Source of the DNA: Rahnella victoriana
Lineage (GTDB): Bacteria; Pseudomonadota; Gammaproteobacteria; Enterobacterales; Enterobacteriaceae
Direction of reading: 5' to 3'
DNA: 64,000 nucleotides
Assembly (NCBI RefSeq): GCF_004330295.1
Contig: NZ_SJOJ01000002.1
Location: 124,001 to 188,000 of the forward strand
Below, in pieces: positions 44,624-53,987 of the stretch. Numbering within the stretch: position 1 is the first letter of the stretch; each line of letters opens with the position of its first letter. A program made the position numbers and the translations under genes. The notes under the pieces are model-generated. The model was given only the letters and a program-made list of their open reading frames with translations. It did no database searches and was not told the origin of the DNA.

Positions 44624-46252
44624 ATGACGACTGCCAGACCTTTACTCGACGTTACCCATCTCGCCATTCATACCGATGCCGGATCACCGCTGGTCAAACC
44701 ATTATCCCTGCAGGTGAATTCCCGTGAAATGGTGGCGCTGGTGGGGGAATCCGGTTCGGGAAAAACGTTGAGTTCGCTGGCGCTGATGGGATTGTTGCCG
44801 CCTGGTGTGAATATGACAGGCGGTGAAATCTGGCTTGAGAACAAGAAAATTGCCAGTCCGCAGGGTGCATTTGACGCGTCGGCGCGCGGTAAACGGCTGG
44901 CGATGATTTTTCAGGAACCGATGACCAGCATGAATCCGGTACTGCAAGTCGGCGAGCAGATCGCCGAAGTGCTGGTACGTCATCAGGGACTGAACTGGAA
45001 GCAGGCGCACCGCGAGGCCGTTGCGTTGCTGGACCGTGTTGGCATCCTGAATCCGCAACAACGTGCGAAACAGTATATTCACCAGCTTTCCGGCGGCATG
45101 CGTCAGAGAGTGATGATTGCCAGTGCCATAAGTTGTAAGCCGTCGCTGCTGATTGCCGATGAGCCCACGACCGCGCTGGACGTCACCATTCAGGCGCAGA
45201 TCCTGACATTGTTGCTGGAATTGCAGCAGGAAATGGACATGGGCGTGCTGCTGATCACCCACGACCTGAGCGTGGTGGCGCGTTACGCAGATCGCGCTTA
45301 CGTTATGCATCAGGGAAATCTGGTGGAAGAAGGGTCGGTGACAAAATTGCTGACTGATCCTCAGGAACCATACACCCGCAAACTGATTGCCGCCTCGCAG
45401 TCTGAACCCCGCCCGGCCACCGCTGAGATCAGCACCGAATTGCCGTTGGTTCGTCTGCGCGAACTGACCAAAAGCTATCCGCAGGCGCAGCGCCTGCCGT
45501 TCGTGCCAGCAAAACGTCAGACGGTGCTTTTCCCGACCTCGCTGGATATCCGTCGTGGCGAAATTCTGGGGCTGATCGGCGGATCAGGTTCGGGGAAAAC
45601 TACGCTGGGGCGGGCGATCATCGGCCTGACGGAAACCGACAGCGGCGATATTGAATTTGACGGCGTTTCCCTGACCCGTGCCAGTCAAGCCACGCGGCAG
45701 AAAATGCGCAGCCGGGCGCAGATTATCTTTCAGGATCCTTACGCCAGCCTCAATCCTAAAATGACCATTGGTGAGCAGATTGCCGAACCGCTGCGGGTGT
45801 ACAAATTGCGGCCAGCCGGGGAGATTCAGGCGAGGGTTAGCGAATTGCTGAAACAGGTCGGGCTGGAAGCGCATCACGCCAACCGTTTACCGGGCGAGTT
45901 TTCCGGTGGTCAGCGCCAGCGGGTGGCCATTGCCCGTGCGCTGGCGTTAGAGCCAGATTTGCTGGTGGCCGATGAAGCGGTGTCGGCGTTAGATCTGTCG
46001 GTGCGCGGGCAGATCCTGGCGCTGCTGGATGAACTCCGTCAGCAACTTGGTCTGACGGTGCTGTTCATCAGTCATGATCTGGCTGCGGTAAAACAGGTGT
46101 GCGACCGCGTGGTGGTGCTTTATCACGGCAAAATCGTGGAGAGCGGGCTAACGGCGCAGGTGCTGGGCGCGCCGCAGCATCCTTACACGCAAACTTTGCT
46201 GGCGGCAGCGCCGGATATTACGCAGGCGCTGCAACTGCGTAAGGCCAGTTAA
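44624..46252 (+). CDS. ABC transporter double ATPase (DppD-DppF-like fusion)
   Basis: 542 residues with two complete nucleotide-binding domains. First: Walker A GESGSGKT (41-48), signature LSGGM, Walker B LLIADEPT. Second: Walker A GGSGSGKT (about 319-326), signature FSGGQ, then LLVADEAVSALD. Each ends in the oligopeptide-transporter C-terminal motif (PYTRKL and PYTQTL). Such fused ATPases (YejF, GsiA) energise peptide or glutathione importers. No permease lies on its own strand, but the convergent operon ending 4 bases inside its 3' end encodes two permeases and a binding protein lacking any ATPase, so it almost surely completes that importer. Confidence 0.92.
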   Translation: MTTARPLLDVTHLAIHTDAGSPLVKPLSLQVNSREMVALVGESGSGKTLSSLALMGLLPPGVNMTGGEIWLENKKIASPQGAFDASARGKRLAMIFQEPMTSMNPVLQVGEQIAEVLVRHQGLNWKQAHREAVALLDRVGILNPQQRAKQYIHQLSGGMRQRVMIASAISCKPSLLIADEPTTALDVTIQAQILTLLLELQQEMDMGVLLITHDLSVVARYADRAYVMHQGNLVEEGSVTKLLTDPQEPYTRKLIAASQSEPRPATAEISTELPLVRLRELTKSYPQAQRLPFVPAKRQTVLFPTSLDIRRGEILGLIGGSGSGKTTLGRAIIGLTETDSGDIEFDGVSLTRASQATRQKMRSRAQIIFQDPYASLNPKMTIGEQIAEPLRVYKLRPAGEIQARVSELLKQVGLEAHHANRLPGEFSGGQRQRVAIARALALEPDLLVADEAVSALDLSVRGQILALLDELRQQLGLTVLFISHDLAAVKQVCDRVVVLYHGKIVESGLTAQVLGAPQHPYTQTLLAAAPDITQALQLRKAS

Positions 46253-47115
46253 CACCCCGTCAGCAGCGGCAGTTCAGAATGTTCTGCCCATTCATGCCAG
46301 GAGCCGACATAAATGGCCAGTTGCGGGTAACCCGCCAGTTGTAGGGCTGTAAATACCGTGGCGGCGCGTGCGCCACGGTGGCAATAAATGATCACCTGCC
46401 GGTCGGGCTGTAACCCGGCTTTGTCTGCGCGATGGCGGATTTCTCCGGCATCAAGAAACGCGCCGTTGTCTACCACATCCTCCCAGAACAACAAATTCGC
46501 ACCGGGAATTCTGCCGGCACGGTGGCAGCATTCATGGGCAAATTCACCGCTGAATTCTGACGGACGACGGGCGTCAAGAATTTGCGCGCCGGTCGTTCCT
46601 GCTGCAAGCACTTGCGCGCGTGTCGCCGTCAGTGCGTTTAGCGGTGCGATCTCCTCACTGTCTGGCACACGGTAATCCGGATTTTCAGCGCGGATCACTG
46701 CACTGTTGCCGGTTCCCTGCATCACGTCACCGCCTGCGCGTTGCCAGGCGTCAAGCCCGCCGTCGAGCACTAACGGCTGGCGGATGCCGCCGCACAACGC
46801 GAACCACGCACCGCGCGGGGAACGCATGCCGACCTGTTGCTCAAAAAAAACCACTGTGACGTTGTCACTGATGTTGAGCGCCTGCCAGGCTCGCTGAAAG
46901 GCATTAAGCAGGCTGTTCACACCGGCCTGCGTGCTGTCCGGAATAAAGTAATCATAAACATTCAGATGATGTGCGCCGGGCAGCGTTGCTGTCTGCCATT
47001 GCGCGATTTCACGGACATCAATCAGCGCAAATTTTTCGCCATTCTGGTGGCGCCCGAGCAGTTCTGCGGCGCTGATAATGATGTTTGGCAAGGGTGATGC
47101 GAAATAATCAGGCAA
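46249..47115 (-). CDS. Two-domain sulfurtransferase (rhodanese family), TTG start
   Basis: 288 residues from a TTG at 47115, which overlaps the upstream stop by 8 bases and has a GGAG ribosome site 10 bases before it; the longer open frame to 47265 runs inside the upstream gene and does not look like rhodanese. Two rhodanese domains. The N-terminal one lacks a catalytic Cys (EQQVGMRSPRG); the C-terminal one has Cys245 in the loop CHRGAR. It moves sulfane sulfur to a thiol acceptor; the donor is unknown. It is the last gene of a seven-gene operon in which a desulfhydrase probably releases sulfide. Confidence 0.85.
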   Translation of the reverse strand: MPDYFASPLPNIIISAAELLGRHQNGEKFALIDVREIAQWQTATLPGAHHLNVYDYFIPDSTQAGVNSLLNAFQRAWQALNISDNVTVVFFEQQVGMRSPRGAWFALCGGIRQPLVLDGGLDAWQRAGGDVMQGTGNSAVIRAENPDYRVPDSEEIAPLNALTATRAQVLAAGTTGAQILDARRPSEFSGEFAHECCHRAGRIPGANLLFWEDVVDNGAFLDAGEIRHRADKAGLQPDRQVIIYCHRGARAATVFTALQLAGYPQLAIYVGSWHEWAEHSELPLLTGC

Positions 47116-48106
47116 GGTAAAATGACTCCGGAAAAAGCGGTAACAGCGTGCCGGTTCCCTGTTGCTGAGCAAGTGCAAGCACACGTGCTGCCAGGGCGAT
47201 ATCGAAAACATTGAGGCCAAATGAGGAAAAATACACGCTGTCATCCGGCGCAGGCCGCCAGCCATCGAGCAGCAGATTGCTTAAGTCAGCATCAACGAGG
47301 TCCGGGGAAAATTGCCCGGCGCGGTACATCTGGAAGAGGCTTTTGGCGCTGGTTTCGCAGAAATTCCCCCACAAATCGACGACCACTTTTGTGGCGAGGG
47401 CAATCGCCTCAAACGCCACTTCGTGAAAACCCACCTGAATAATCAGACGTCCGGGGCGGATGACCTCCGTGCCGGCCAACGGTTCGGCCGCACTGGTACA
47501 GGTGATCACCGCATCGGCGTCTTGTGCGCAGGCATGCTGTAAATCTGTGATTCTGATCAGCGGCCACGGCAGGTTTTCAGTGTCCGTCGCAAAGGTGGAT
47601 GCGCTGCGACTCCACCAGCTGACCTGCTTAAGATGCGGAAAAAGCTGTCGCAGCATGTCCAGGTGCGCGGTAGCCTGTACACCCGTGCCGAGCAGCAGAA
47701 CGTGTTGTACCTTTTGCGGCGCGGCATGCCGTAACGCAAGCGCCGAAACGGCGGCGGTACGGGTGGCGGTCAGCCCGGCGCTCTCTACCAGCCCGAGCGG
47801 CAGGCCGGTGTCCGCACGGTTAATCAGCGTCATCGCCATCGCCTGTGGAAGACCGTCGTGTGCATCGGGACGATGTGCTGTCCATTTCACGCCCGCAGCG
47901 TTAAACCGTCCGCCGACATAAGCGGGCAATGCGTAAGCTTTTCCCCGTGCACCGGCGAGACTGACGTGGGTTTCCGCGGGCATCTGCGCCTGCTGTTGAC
48001 GCATTAAGGTGACAACGTCACGCACATCATCCAGTGCGGCCTGCGCCCGCGTACCACCGAGCGTAATCACATCCTCCTGACTCAGATAGCGAAAACCCTG
48101 CGTCAT
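47108..48106 (-). CDS. Ornithine cyclodeaminase / mu-crystallin family protein
   Basis: 332 residues. The Rossmann motif is LLLGTGVQATAHLDML (about 137-152). Substrate-side motif KWTAHRPDAHDGLPQAM and the Asp of VVDLWG are where family members bind amino acid and carry out NAD(H)-based deamination or imine reduction. The family includes ornithine cyclodeaminase, ketimine reductases and amino-acid dehydrogenases, so the reaction is open. It begins one base after the desulfhydrase stop and its end overlaps the sulfurtransferase start. Confidence 0.85.
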   Translation of the reverse strand: MTQGFRYLSQEDVITLGGTRAQAALDDVRDVVTLMRQQQAQMPAETHVSLAGARGKAYALPAYVGGRFNAAGVKWTAHRPDAHDGLPQAMAMTLINRADTGLPLGLVESAGLTATRTAAVSALALRHAAPQKVQHVLLLGTGVQATAHLDMLRQLFPHLKQVSWWSRSASTFATDTENLPWPLIRITDLQHACAQDADAVITCTSAAEPLAGTEVIRPGRLIIQVGFHEVAFEAIALATKVVVDLWGNFCETSAKSLFQMYRAGQFSPDLVDADLSNLLLDGWRPAPDDSVYFSSFGLNVFDIALAARVLALAQQQGTGTLLPLFPESFYLA

Positions 48107-48107
48107 C

Positions 48108-49109
48108 TCAATGCTCCAGCAAGGTTTGTGCGAAGGGATACAACGCCGGTGAGCCGCCGCAGTGAACGAATATTACCCGTGAACCTGTGCTGATTTTGCC
48201 TTGTCCGACCAGGTTAATAAGACCATGCATGGCTTTGCCGGTGTAGACCGGATCCAGCAGCACACCTTCGGCTTGTGCGACGCGGTAGATGGCGTCAATG
48301 CCGCCGTCAGACGGTACGCCGTAGGCGGTGCCGACGTAACCGTCTTCAATCCAGATATCTTCCTGCGTCCAGTTTTGCGGCCATTCCAGCAAATCAGCGC
48401 AATCCTGCGCCATGGCGGAAATACGGGTCTGGAACCATTCCGCTTTGGCACTGACGCTGATGCCGGCAATTTTGGTATCCGGCCAGTATTTACGTGCGCC
48501 GACATACAGTCCGGCCAGTGTACCGCCGGAACCTGTCGGGGCGACAATCACGTCCGGTGGCAGTTGGCCGCGTTCTTTCAGCTGAGCGTCCATTTCTTCG
48601 ATGGCGCGCACATAACCCAACGCCCCGAGCGGCGTGGCACCGCCGAGCGGGATGATCAGTGCCTTTTCGCCTCGTGAATGAGCGGCCTCAGCATGGGCAT
48701 TCATCGCGCCTTCAATCTGGGTGAAATAACCGTCGGGGTCGAGAAACTCCAGTTCCGCGCCAAAAAGCTTATCGAGAAGAAGATTGCCCTGATAGGTTTC
48801 CGGCTGATTACCACGCAGTACCAGCACCGGTTTCATGCCAAACTTACGCGCCGCTGCTGCCACCATCCGCGCGTGGTTGGACTGGTGCCCGCCGGTGGTG
48901 ATGACCACGTTAACCTGCTGGCGGCAGGCGTCAGCCATCAGATATTCCAGCTTGCGGACTTTATTACCGCCGCCGCCGAAACCGGTGTAATCATCACGTT
49001 TGATATCCAGCGTGATGCCGAGTGAATCGCCCAGTGTCGAAAGGCGCTCAAGCGGTGTGGGGAAGAATCCCAGTGAAACACGTTCAAAATCATCTGCTTG
49101 TTTCATCAT
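48108..49109 (-). CDS. D-cysteine desulfhydrase family PLP enzyme
   Basis: 333 residues, fold-type II PLP enzyme of the DcyD/ACC-deaminase family. The cofactor Lys is K50 in GGGGNKVRKLEYL; Ser77-Asn78 lie in TTGGHQSNHAR; the phosphate loop is APTGSGGTLAG. E. coli DcyD turns D-cysteine into pyruvate, sulfide and ammonia; relatives act on L-cysteate or ACC. Which substrate applies here is not certain. AGGAAAATT precedes two adjacent ATG codons (49109, 49106). The operon context with an importer, an M20 protein and a sulfurtransferase supports a sulfur substrate. Confidence 0.85.
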   Translation of the reverse strand: MMKQADDFERVSLGFFPTPLERLSTLGDSLGITLDIKRDDYTGFGGGGNKVRKLEYLMADACRQQVNVVITTGGHQSNHARMVAAAARKFGMKPVLVLRGNQPETYQGNLLLDKLFGAELEFLDPDGYFTQIEGAMNAHAEAAHSRGEKALIIPLGGATPLGALGYVRAIEEMDAQLKERGQLPPDVIVAPTGSGGTLAGLYVGARKYWPDTKIAGISVSAKAEWFQTRISAMAQDCADLLEWPQNWTQEDIWIEDGYVGTAYGVPSDGGIDAIYRVAQAEGVLLDPVYTGKAMHGLINLVGQGKISTGSRVIFVHCGGSPALYPFAQTLLEH

Positions 49110-49169
49110 AATTTTCCTGGTGATTATCTTTTAAAACTTTCCCGGGTGTTGCCGCAAAGCCTCGCCGGA

Positions 49170-50552
49170 TTATTCCGGCAGGGCAGAAAATGGGATGTCC
49201 TGAGTAAAAAAATGGATCCAGTCGGTGACGGATTGCTGGAAGCGTTCCAGCCCGCGCAGGGTGACAAATTCATTGATGCCGTGGGCATTGCCACCGTGAC
49301 CGAGGCCGCCAGTCAGAAAGGCCGGAGCGATGCGGGCAAAGGTATACGCCGGCGCGCAGCCGGGTGCCCACGGCCAGACCTGTGGTGTTGCACCCTGAGT
49401 CCGATAGCTGGCGAGCAGGGCATCGACGCCGGGGCTGTGGCGTGGGAAACGGTGGCCGGGATAGCTGTCATCCAGTTCAAGTTCCACGCCGTCGAATTCC
49501 GACCTGCTGAGCGTCTGACAGATATCTGCCAGCAGGTTTTCACCGTCAATGCCCGGCGGCACGCGCAATGCAAGTTCCGCACTGGCGCTGTGTGGTATCA
49601 CGCCACGCGCCTGTTGCGGATCGCTGCGGATTTCTGAAATGTTGAGCACCGCGCCGTTAATCAGTTGTTGCAGGCAGGCCAGCGTATCGCCACTCACCGA
49701 CAGGGTTTCGCTGCGGCGAAAGCGCAGTTCATCACGGATGCTGAATTGTTCAGCCAGCGTACGCAGTAGCTGGTTTGCCGGATCATCGACAGGCTGACGG
49801 GCAATCACGCCGTTTTTTTCGGCGGGGGCAATGGCGTGAAGGGCATTCACCAGCCGCCATACCGGATTAGCAATCCAGTTGGCGTTACTGGCGTGGATTG
49901 CCGCATGGGGGCCGCCCCACGCCCCGCCGCTGACGCGTAAACGGCCACCGCTCAGCCCGCTGAAACCCAGATATACGCGGGGTTCGCCGCCGCCGTATTC
50001 ACACAGCGACGGGAAAAACACAGCACCGGCGGGCGTTACCGGACAGGGTTCCTGTGCCAGATAGCGGCGCAACCGGCCGCTGCCCGTTTCTTCCTCACCT
50101 TCGAGAATGATCTCGAGATTGACGCCCAGCTGATCCGCATCGCACAGTGATTTCAACGCCATCAGCATGCCTGCCAGCGGCCCTTTATTATTTTCCGCGC
50201 CGCGTGCGATATACACCGCGCCGGTGCCCGGCCATTCGGTGATACCGCCGGTAAAAGGCGGAAATTCCCAGCCGTCGTCCGTGGCGGGCATCACGTCGTA
50301 CATGTTGTAAAGCACCAGCGTTTTTGCCGCCTGACGCTCAATGCGCATGTGCACCAGCGGCGGCGTGTTTTCGTCATTTTGTGCGCTGACCTGCAACACC
50401 GGCACGCCGTGCAGATTCTGGCGGATCCAGTCTTCCAGCCACTGCGCCAGTTCACGCTGCGGGCTGAGCTGGCCGGAAACGCTGGCGAACGGCGTCATCG
50501 CATGGAGTAAATCGAGAGTCGGTTGTAACTGTGGGGAAATGGAAATCGTCAC
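49170..50552 (-). CDS. M20 family peptidase homologue with altered metal-site residues
   Basis: 460 residues, co-catalytic zinc peptidase fold with lid domain (about 195-320). Compared with the family pattern, the metal-binding His of HxD is Met84 (YNMYDVMPA), the bridging Asp is Asn121 (RGAENNKG), and the next ligand Asp appears to be replaced near Ser182 (FFPSLCEYGG). The catalytic Glu pair (EGEEETGS, 153-155), Asp86 and the last His (His424 in NAHGINEF) are kept. It may bind metal differently, act on an unusual amide, or only bind substrate. It overlaps the upstream permease stop by 4 bases. Confidence 0.85.
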   Translation of the reverse strand: MTISISPQLQPTLDLLHAMTPFASVSGQLSPQRELAQWLEDWIRQNLHGVPVLQVSAQNDENTPPLVHMRIERQAAKTLVLYNMYDVMPATDDGWEFPPFTGGITEWPGTGAVYIARGAENNKGPLAGMLMALKSLCDADQLGVNLEIILEGEEETGSGRLRRYLAQEPCPVTPAGAVFFPSLCEYGGGEPRVYLGFSGLSGGRLRVSGGAWGGPHAAIHASNANWIANPVWRLVNALHAIAPAEKNGVIARQPVDDPANQLLRTLAEQFSIRDELRFRRSETLSVSGDTLACLQQLINGAVLNISEIRSDPQQARGVIPHSASAELALRVPPGIDGENLLADICQTLSRSEFDGVELELDDSYPGHRFPRHSPGVDALLASYRTQGATPQVWPWAPGCAPAYTFARIAPAFLTGGLGHGGNAHGINEFVTLRGLERFQQSVTDWIHFFTQDIPFSALPE

Positions 50553-51463
50553 AGGCGGATCCTCGGATTGAGTACCACATACAGCAAATCAATAATCAGG
50601 TTGATGCCGACAAACACCAGTGCAGCAAGCAGCACAATGGCCTGTACCAGCGGGAAATCACGGTTCTGGATGGCCTGAACGGCGAGGCGGCCGATGCCCG
50701 GCCAGGCAAAAATGATTTCAGTCACCAGCGCACCGCCGAGCAAGGAGGCAAAATACATGCCCTGCACGGTAATCACCGGGATCAATGCATTGCGTAAACC
50801 GTGGCGAACCACGATACGCCAGCGGCTCAGCCCTTTGGCGCGGGCGGTGCGGATGTAATCTTGTTGCAGCACATCAATCAGGCTGGCGCGGATGAGTCGG
50901 GCAATGGCGCTCATGTAATACGCGCCAAGGCTGATGGCGGGCATCACCAGCTGACTGGCGCTGCCATAACCGCCGGAAGGCAGCCAGCGCAGATGAAGAC
51001 TGAAGGCGATGATCAGCAGCAGACCGAGCCAGAATACCGGCACCGCCTGACCGCTGAAAGCCAGCAGGCGCGAGAGCAGATCCCACCACGTATTCTGATA
51101 TAACGCGCTGAGGATGCCGAGCAGCAAACCGGCGACGGTGCTCCACAGCAACGCGGTGAAAGCCAGCAGCAAAGTGGCCGGAACGCGCTGGCCTATCAGT
51201 TCGGTGACCGGCTGGCTGTAACGCAGCGATTCCCCCAGATTGCCCTGTAAAACGCCGGTCAGATAATGCCAGTACTGCCACGTCAGCGAGCGGTCAAAGC
51301 CCATACTGTGGCGAAAATTGTCAATTTCCTGCTGGCTTGAGCCTGGCGGCATCATTACTGCCGCCGGGTCGCCGGTCAGATGCAGGCTGTAAAAAATCAG
51401 CAGTGATACGCCAAACATCACCAGCACCGACTGCCCGAGGCGTTGCAAAAGATAAGGCAGCAT
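50549..51463 (-). CDS. Peptide-type ABC permease (DppB-like)
   Basis: 304 residues from ATG 51463 (MLPYLLQRL), one base after the stop of the other permease; the frame reaching 51523 lies inside that gene. Six predicted helices, with the DppB-type N-terminal LTGDPAAVMMP, LSRLLAFSGQAVPVFW, and the EAA loop DYIRTARAKGLSRWRIVVRH that contacts the ATPase. It forms the membrane channel with the next permease for uptake of a peptide-like substrate. Confidence 0.9.
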   Translation of the reverse strand: MLPYLLQRLGQSVLVMFGVSLLIFYSLHLTGDPAAVMMPPGSSQQEIDNFRHSMGFDRSLTWQYWHYLTGVLQGNLGESLRYSQPVTELIGQRVPATLLLAFTALLWSTVAGLLLGILSALYQNTWWDLLSRLLAFSGQAVPVFWLGLLLIIAFSLHLRWLPSGGYGSASQLVMPAISLGAYYMSAIARLIRASLIDVLQQDYIRTARAKGLSRWRIVVRHGLRNALIPVITVQGMYFASLLGGALVTEIIFAWPGIGRLAVQAIQNRDFPLVQAIVLLAALVFVGINLIIDLLYVVLNPRIRL

Positions 51464-51464
51464 A

Positions 51465-52310
51465 TCAGTCGAGCCTCGTGTGGGTTTTGCGCAGCAGGCT
51501 GTCACCGAGCAGGTTACAGCCAATCACCAGTGCTGCGATCACCAGCCCCGGCCACAGCACCAGCCACTGTGCCAGCAGCATGTAAGAACGGCCTTCGCCA
51601 ATCAGATTGCCGAGCGTCGGCGTCGGCGGCTGAATGCCCATGCCGAGAAAACCAATTGAAGCTTCCAGCACGATCAGACGCGGGATATCCAGTGTCAGCA
51701 GCACAATCAGGGGTGTCATCAGGTTAGGTAACACGTGGCGCAGCAAAATGCGCGGGGTGGAAAAGCCCATGGCTTTGACTGATTCAATGAATTCCAGCTC
51801 GCGGATTTCCAGCGTTTTGGCGCGGGCGACCCGGGCATAAATCGCCCAGCTGGTCACGCCCATGATCAGGATGATGTTGGTCAGCGATGCGCCAAAAAGC
51901 GCCATCACCAGTAAGATCAGCAGGATAAACGGCACCGCCAGCTGAATATCCATCAGGCGCATGATGAGCGCGTCGAGCCAGCCGCCGGTATAACCGGCAA
52001 TCATGCCCAGCGCCGAGCCGATCACTGCTGCAATCACCGCGGCCAGCAGCACTACCATCAGCGAGAGCCGCGTACCGGATAAAATACGCGACAGCAAATC
52101 GCGCCCCAGCTGATCGGTGCCCAGCAGATGATGGCCGCCCGGCGGCGAAAAGGCCGCAGCCAGGTCGTTGGTTAATGCATCCGGCAGCGGCAGCCACGGC
52201 GCCAGCAGCGCCGGGACAATCACCAGTAGCAGCAACAGCCCGCCGAGGATCCCGTCGCCATAAAACCGGCGGCGGGGTTTCCTTTGCAAGGTGGTTCGCA
52301 GTGAAATCAT
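51465..52310 (-). CDS. Peptide-type ABC permease (DppC-like)
   Basis: 281 residues, six helices after a basic N-terminal tail (RKPRRRFYGDG). DppC signatures are visible: HLLGTDQLGRDLLSRIL, the EAA loop FIESVKAMGFSTPRILLRH, and LEASIGFLGMGIQPPTPTLG. It overlaps the binding-protein gene by 4 bases and is followed one base later by the DppB-like gene. The order binding protein, DppC-like, DppB-like is reversed compared with the usual dpp operons. Confidence 0.9.
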   Translation of the reverse strand: MISLRTTLQRKPRRRFYGDGILGGLLLLLVIVPALLAPWLPLPDALTNDLAAAFSPPGGHHLLGTDQLGRDLLSRILSGTRLSLMVVLLAAVIAAVIGSALGMIAGYTGGWLDALIMRLMDIQLAVPFILLILLVMALFGASLTNIILIMGVTSWAIYARVARAKTLEIRELEFIESVKAMGFSTPRILLRHVLPNLMTPLIVLLTLDIPRLIVLEASIGFLGMGIQPPTPTLGNLIGEGRSYMLLAQWLVLWPGLVIAALVIGCNLLGDSLLRKTHTRLD

Positions 52311-53800
52311 TTAATCCTCAGGTCAAACAGCGGGATACGTGAATCAGCGCGGCCGGTGAAGGTCACGTTGTCAGCGCTGGCATACAGGGAATCTTCTTTG
52401 TACAGCGGGATAAGCGGCTGCTGTTGTGCCACAACCTGCTGTATCTGCTGCAAAATTTTCTCACGTTTGGCCGCATCGACCGTGGTGCGGCTGCTGTTGA
52501 GCAGGGCATCCAGTTCAGGAGAATTCACGGTGGAATAAGGTTCGCCCGAATGCAGGATCGGATACAGCGCGGCATCGGCGTCCAGTGTTTGCGTTGAGCC
52601 CCACGCCAGCATGTACATCGGCGCCTGTTTTTGTGCCGCGACCTGCTGGGTATAGACCGACCATTCCGGCACTTCGAGTTCAGCTTTCACCCCGATAGCT
52701 GCCAGATCCTGCACAATCGCCTGGGCGACGTCGGCGCTGGCGATATAGCGGCGTGGCGCCTGGAAGCGCAGGGTGAAACCTTGCGGATATCCGGCTTCGG
52801 CCAGTAATGCTTTGGCTTTGGCAATGTCCTGCACGGGCGCGGGAATGGCCTCATAACCAAAATCTTTCGGTCCGGCCATGGTGCCGGTCGGCGTACCGAA
52901 ACCATGCAACAAATCGCGGGTATAAGCCGCACGGTTCAGCGCCAGCGATAACGCCTGACGGACACGCACATTATTCAGCGGTTTCTGGTCGTTCTTCAGG
53001 CCGAGGTAAATGGTCAGCCCGCCATTTTTCACCTGTTCCAGATGCACGCCTGGTTTGTTTTTCAGCGCCGGAACCAGATCCGCCGGAACGCCATCAACCA
53101 GCTGTACTTCACCGGTCAGCAGGGCGGTAATGCGCCCGGTGGCTTCCGGTATCGGACGCCAGGTGACAGTATCGATTGCGGGCTTGCCGCGCCAGTAATC
53201 AGGGTTGGCCCGCATCACCACTTTTTCATCGGGGATAAACGCAGTCAGCGTATACGCGCCGGAACCCACTGGTTTGCGGGCAAATTCCGCCGCACCGACT
53301 TTGGTGACATACGCGGGTGGCACAATGTACGTCGGGTAGCGACTCATGCGGGTCGGCAACAACGGATCCGGTCCGGTAGTGTGGATTTTCACCTGATACT
53401 CGCCGGTGACTTCCACGGATTTAATGGTGCGGATATAGGAAATGGTCGGCGCGTGCTGAGCGGGATCGAGAATACGGTCGATTGAGAATTTCACCGCCTG
53501 TGCATTGACCGGCTCACCGTCGCTGAATTTCACACCCTGACGCAGCGTGAACTCCCAGGTGGTATCATCCAGCGATTTCCAGCTGGTCGCCAGCCCCGGC
53601 TGTAACTGCATATTGGCGTCGCGCAGCACCAGCGTATCGAACAGATTATCTACCAGCGTGGCAGACTCTTTCAGGAATCCCGGATCCATTGCCGTGGCCG
53701 AAGCGGGTTGAGCGATCACCAGTTCAGAGGCGAAAACAGCCGGTGTTGTCAGGCTGATAAACAGGGCAAGTGAAGCCAGTTTGAAGGCAGGTATTCTCAT
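52307..53800 (-). CDS. Periplasmic oligopeptide-type substrate-binding protein
   Basis: 497 residues from ATG 53800 with GGGA nine bases upstream (53809 is an alternative). Signal peptide MRIPAFKLASLALFISL ending VFAS, without a lipobox Cys, so soluble in the periplasm. SBP_bac_5 family (RQGVKFSDGEPVNAQAVKFS, KKPVGSGxYxL-like RKPVGSGAYTLTAF, DVAQAIVQDLAAIGVKAEL). It is the first gene of the operon and faces the FCD-type GntR regulator. The ligand is expected to be a peptide or amino acid conjugate, and the rest of the operon points to sulfur content. Confidence 0.9.
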   Translation of the reverse strand: MRIPAFKLASLALFISLTTPAVFASELVIAQPASATAMDPGFLKESATLVDNLFDTLVLRDANMQLQPGLATSWKSLDDTTWEFTLRQGVKFSDGEPVNAQAVKFSIDRILDPAQHAPTISYIRTIKSVEVTGEYQVKIHTTGPDPLLPTRMSRYPTYIVPPAYVTKVGAAEFARKPVGSGAYTLTAFIPDEKVVMRANPDYWRGKPAIDTVTWRPIPEATGRITALLTGEVQLVDGVPADLVPALKNKPGVHLEQVKNGGLTIYLGLKNDQKPLNNVRVRQALSLALNRAAYTRDLLHGFGTPTGTMAGPKDFGYEAIPAPVQDIAKAKALLAEAGYPQGFTLRFQAPRRYIASADVAQAIVQDLAAIGVKAELEVPEWSVYTQQVAAQKQAPMYMLAWGSTQTLDADAALYPILHSGEPYSTVNSPELDALLNSSRTTVDAAKREKILQQIQQVVAQQQPLIPLYKEDSLYASADNVTFTGRADSRIPLFDLRIK

Positions 53801-53896
53801 TACGGTCATTCCCAAAGTGAAGCCGCCAGACGTGTTGACGGAATTAACGTGAAGGTGGTGCGTCACAAAAATGGTCAATCAATATTCAATTCCTCA

Positions 53897-53923
53897 ATAC
53901 ATGATATATCCTATATAATGTAT
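53897..53923. promoter_or_regulatory. Palindromic operator between the importer operon and gntR gene
   Basis: ATACATGATATA-TCC-TATATAATGTAT, half-sites matching at 11 of 12 positions, in the 187-base divergent region. The AT-rich ATACAT...ATGTAT shape is typical of FCD-subfamily GntR operators. It lies 97 bases before the binding-protein gene and 65 before the regulator gene, so it could control both. Confidence 0.7.
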
Positions 53924-53987
53924 TTTTTGCAAGCTACGGATTAAACCGCAAAAGAAAAGCCATTATTTTGCTAAAGGAAAATGTCAC

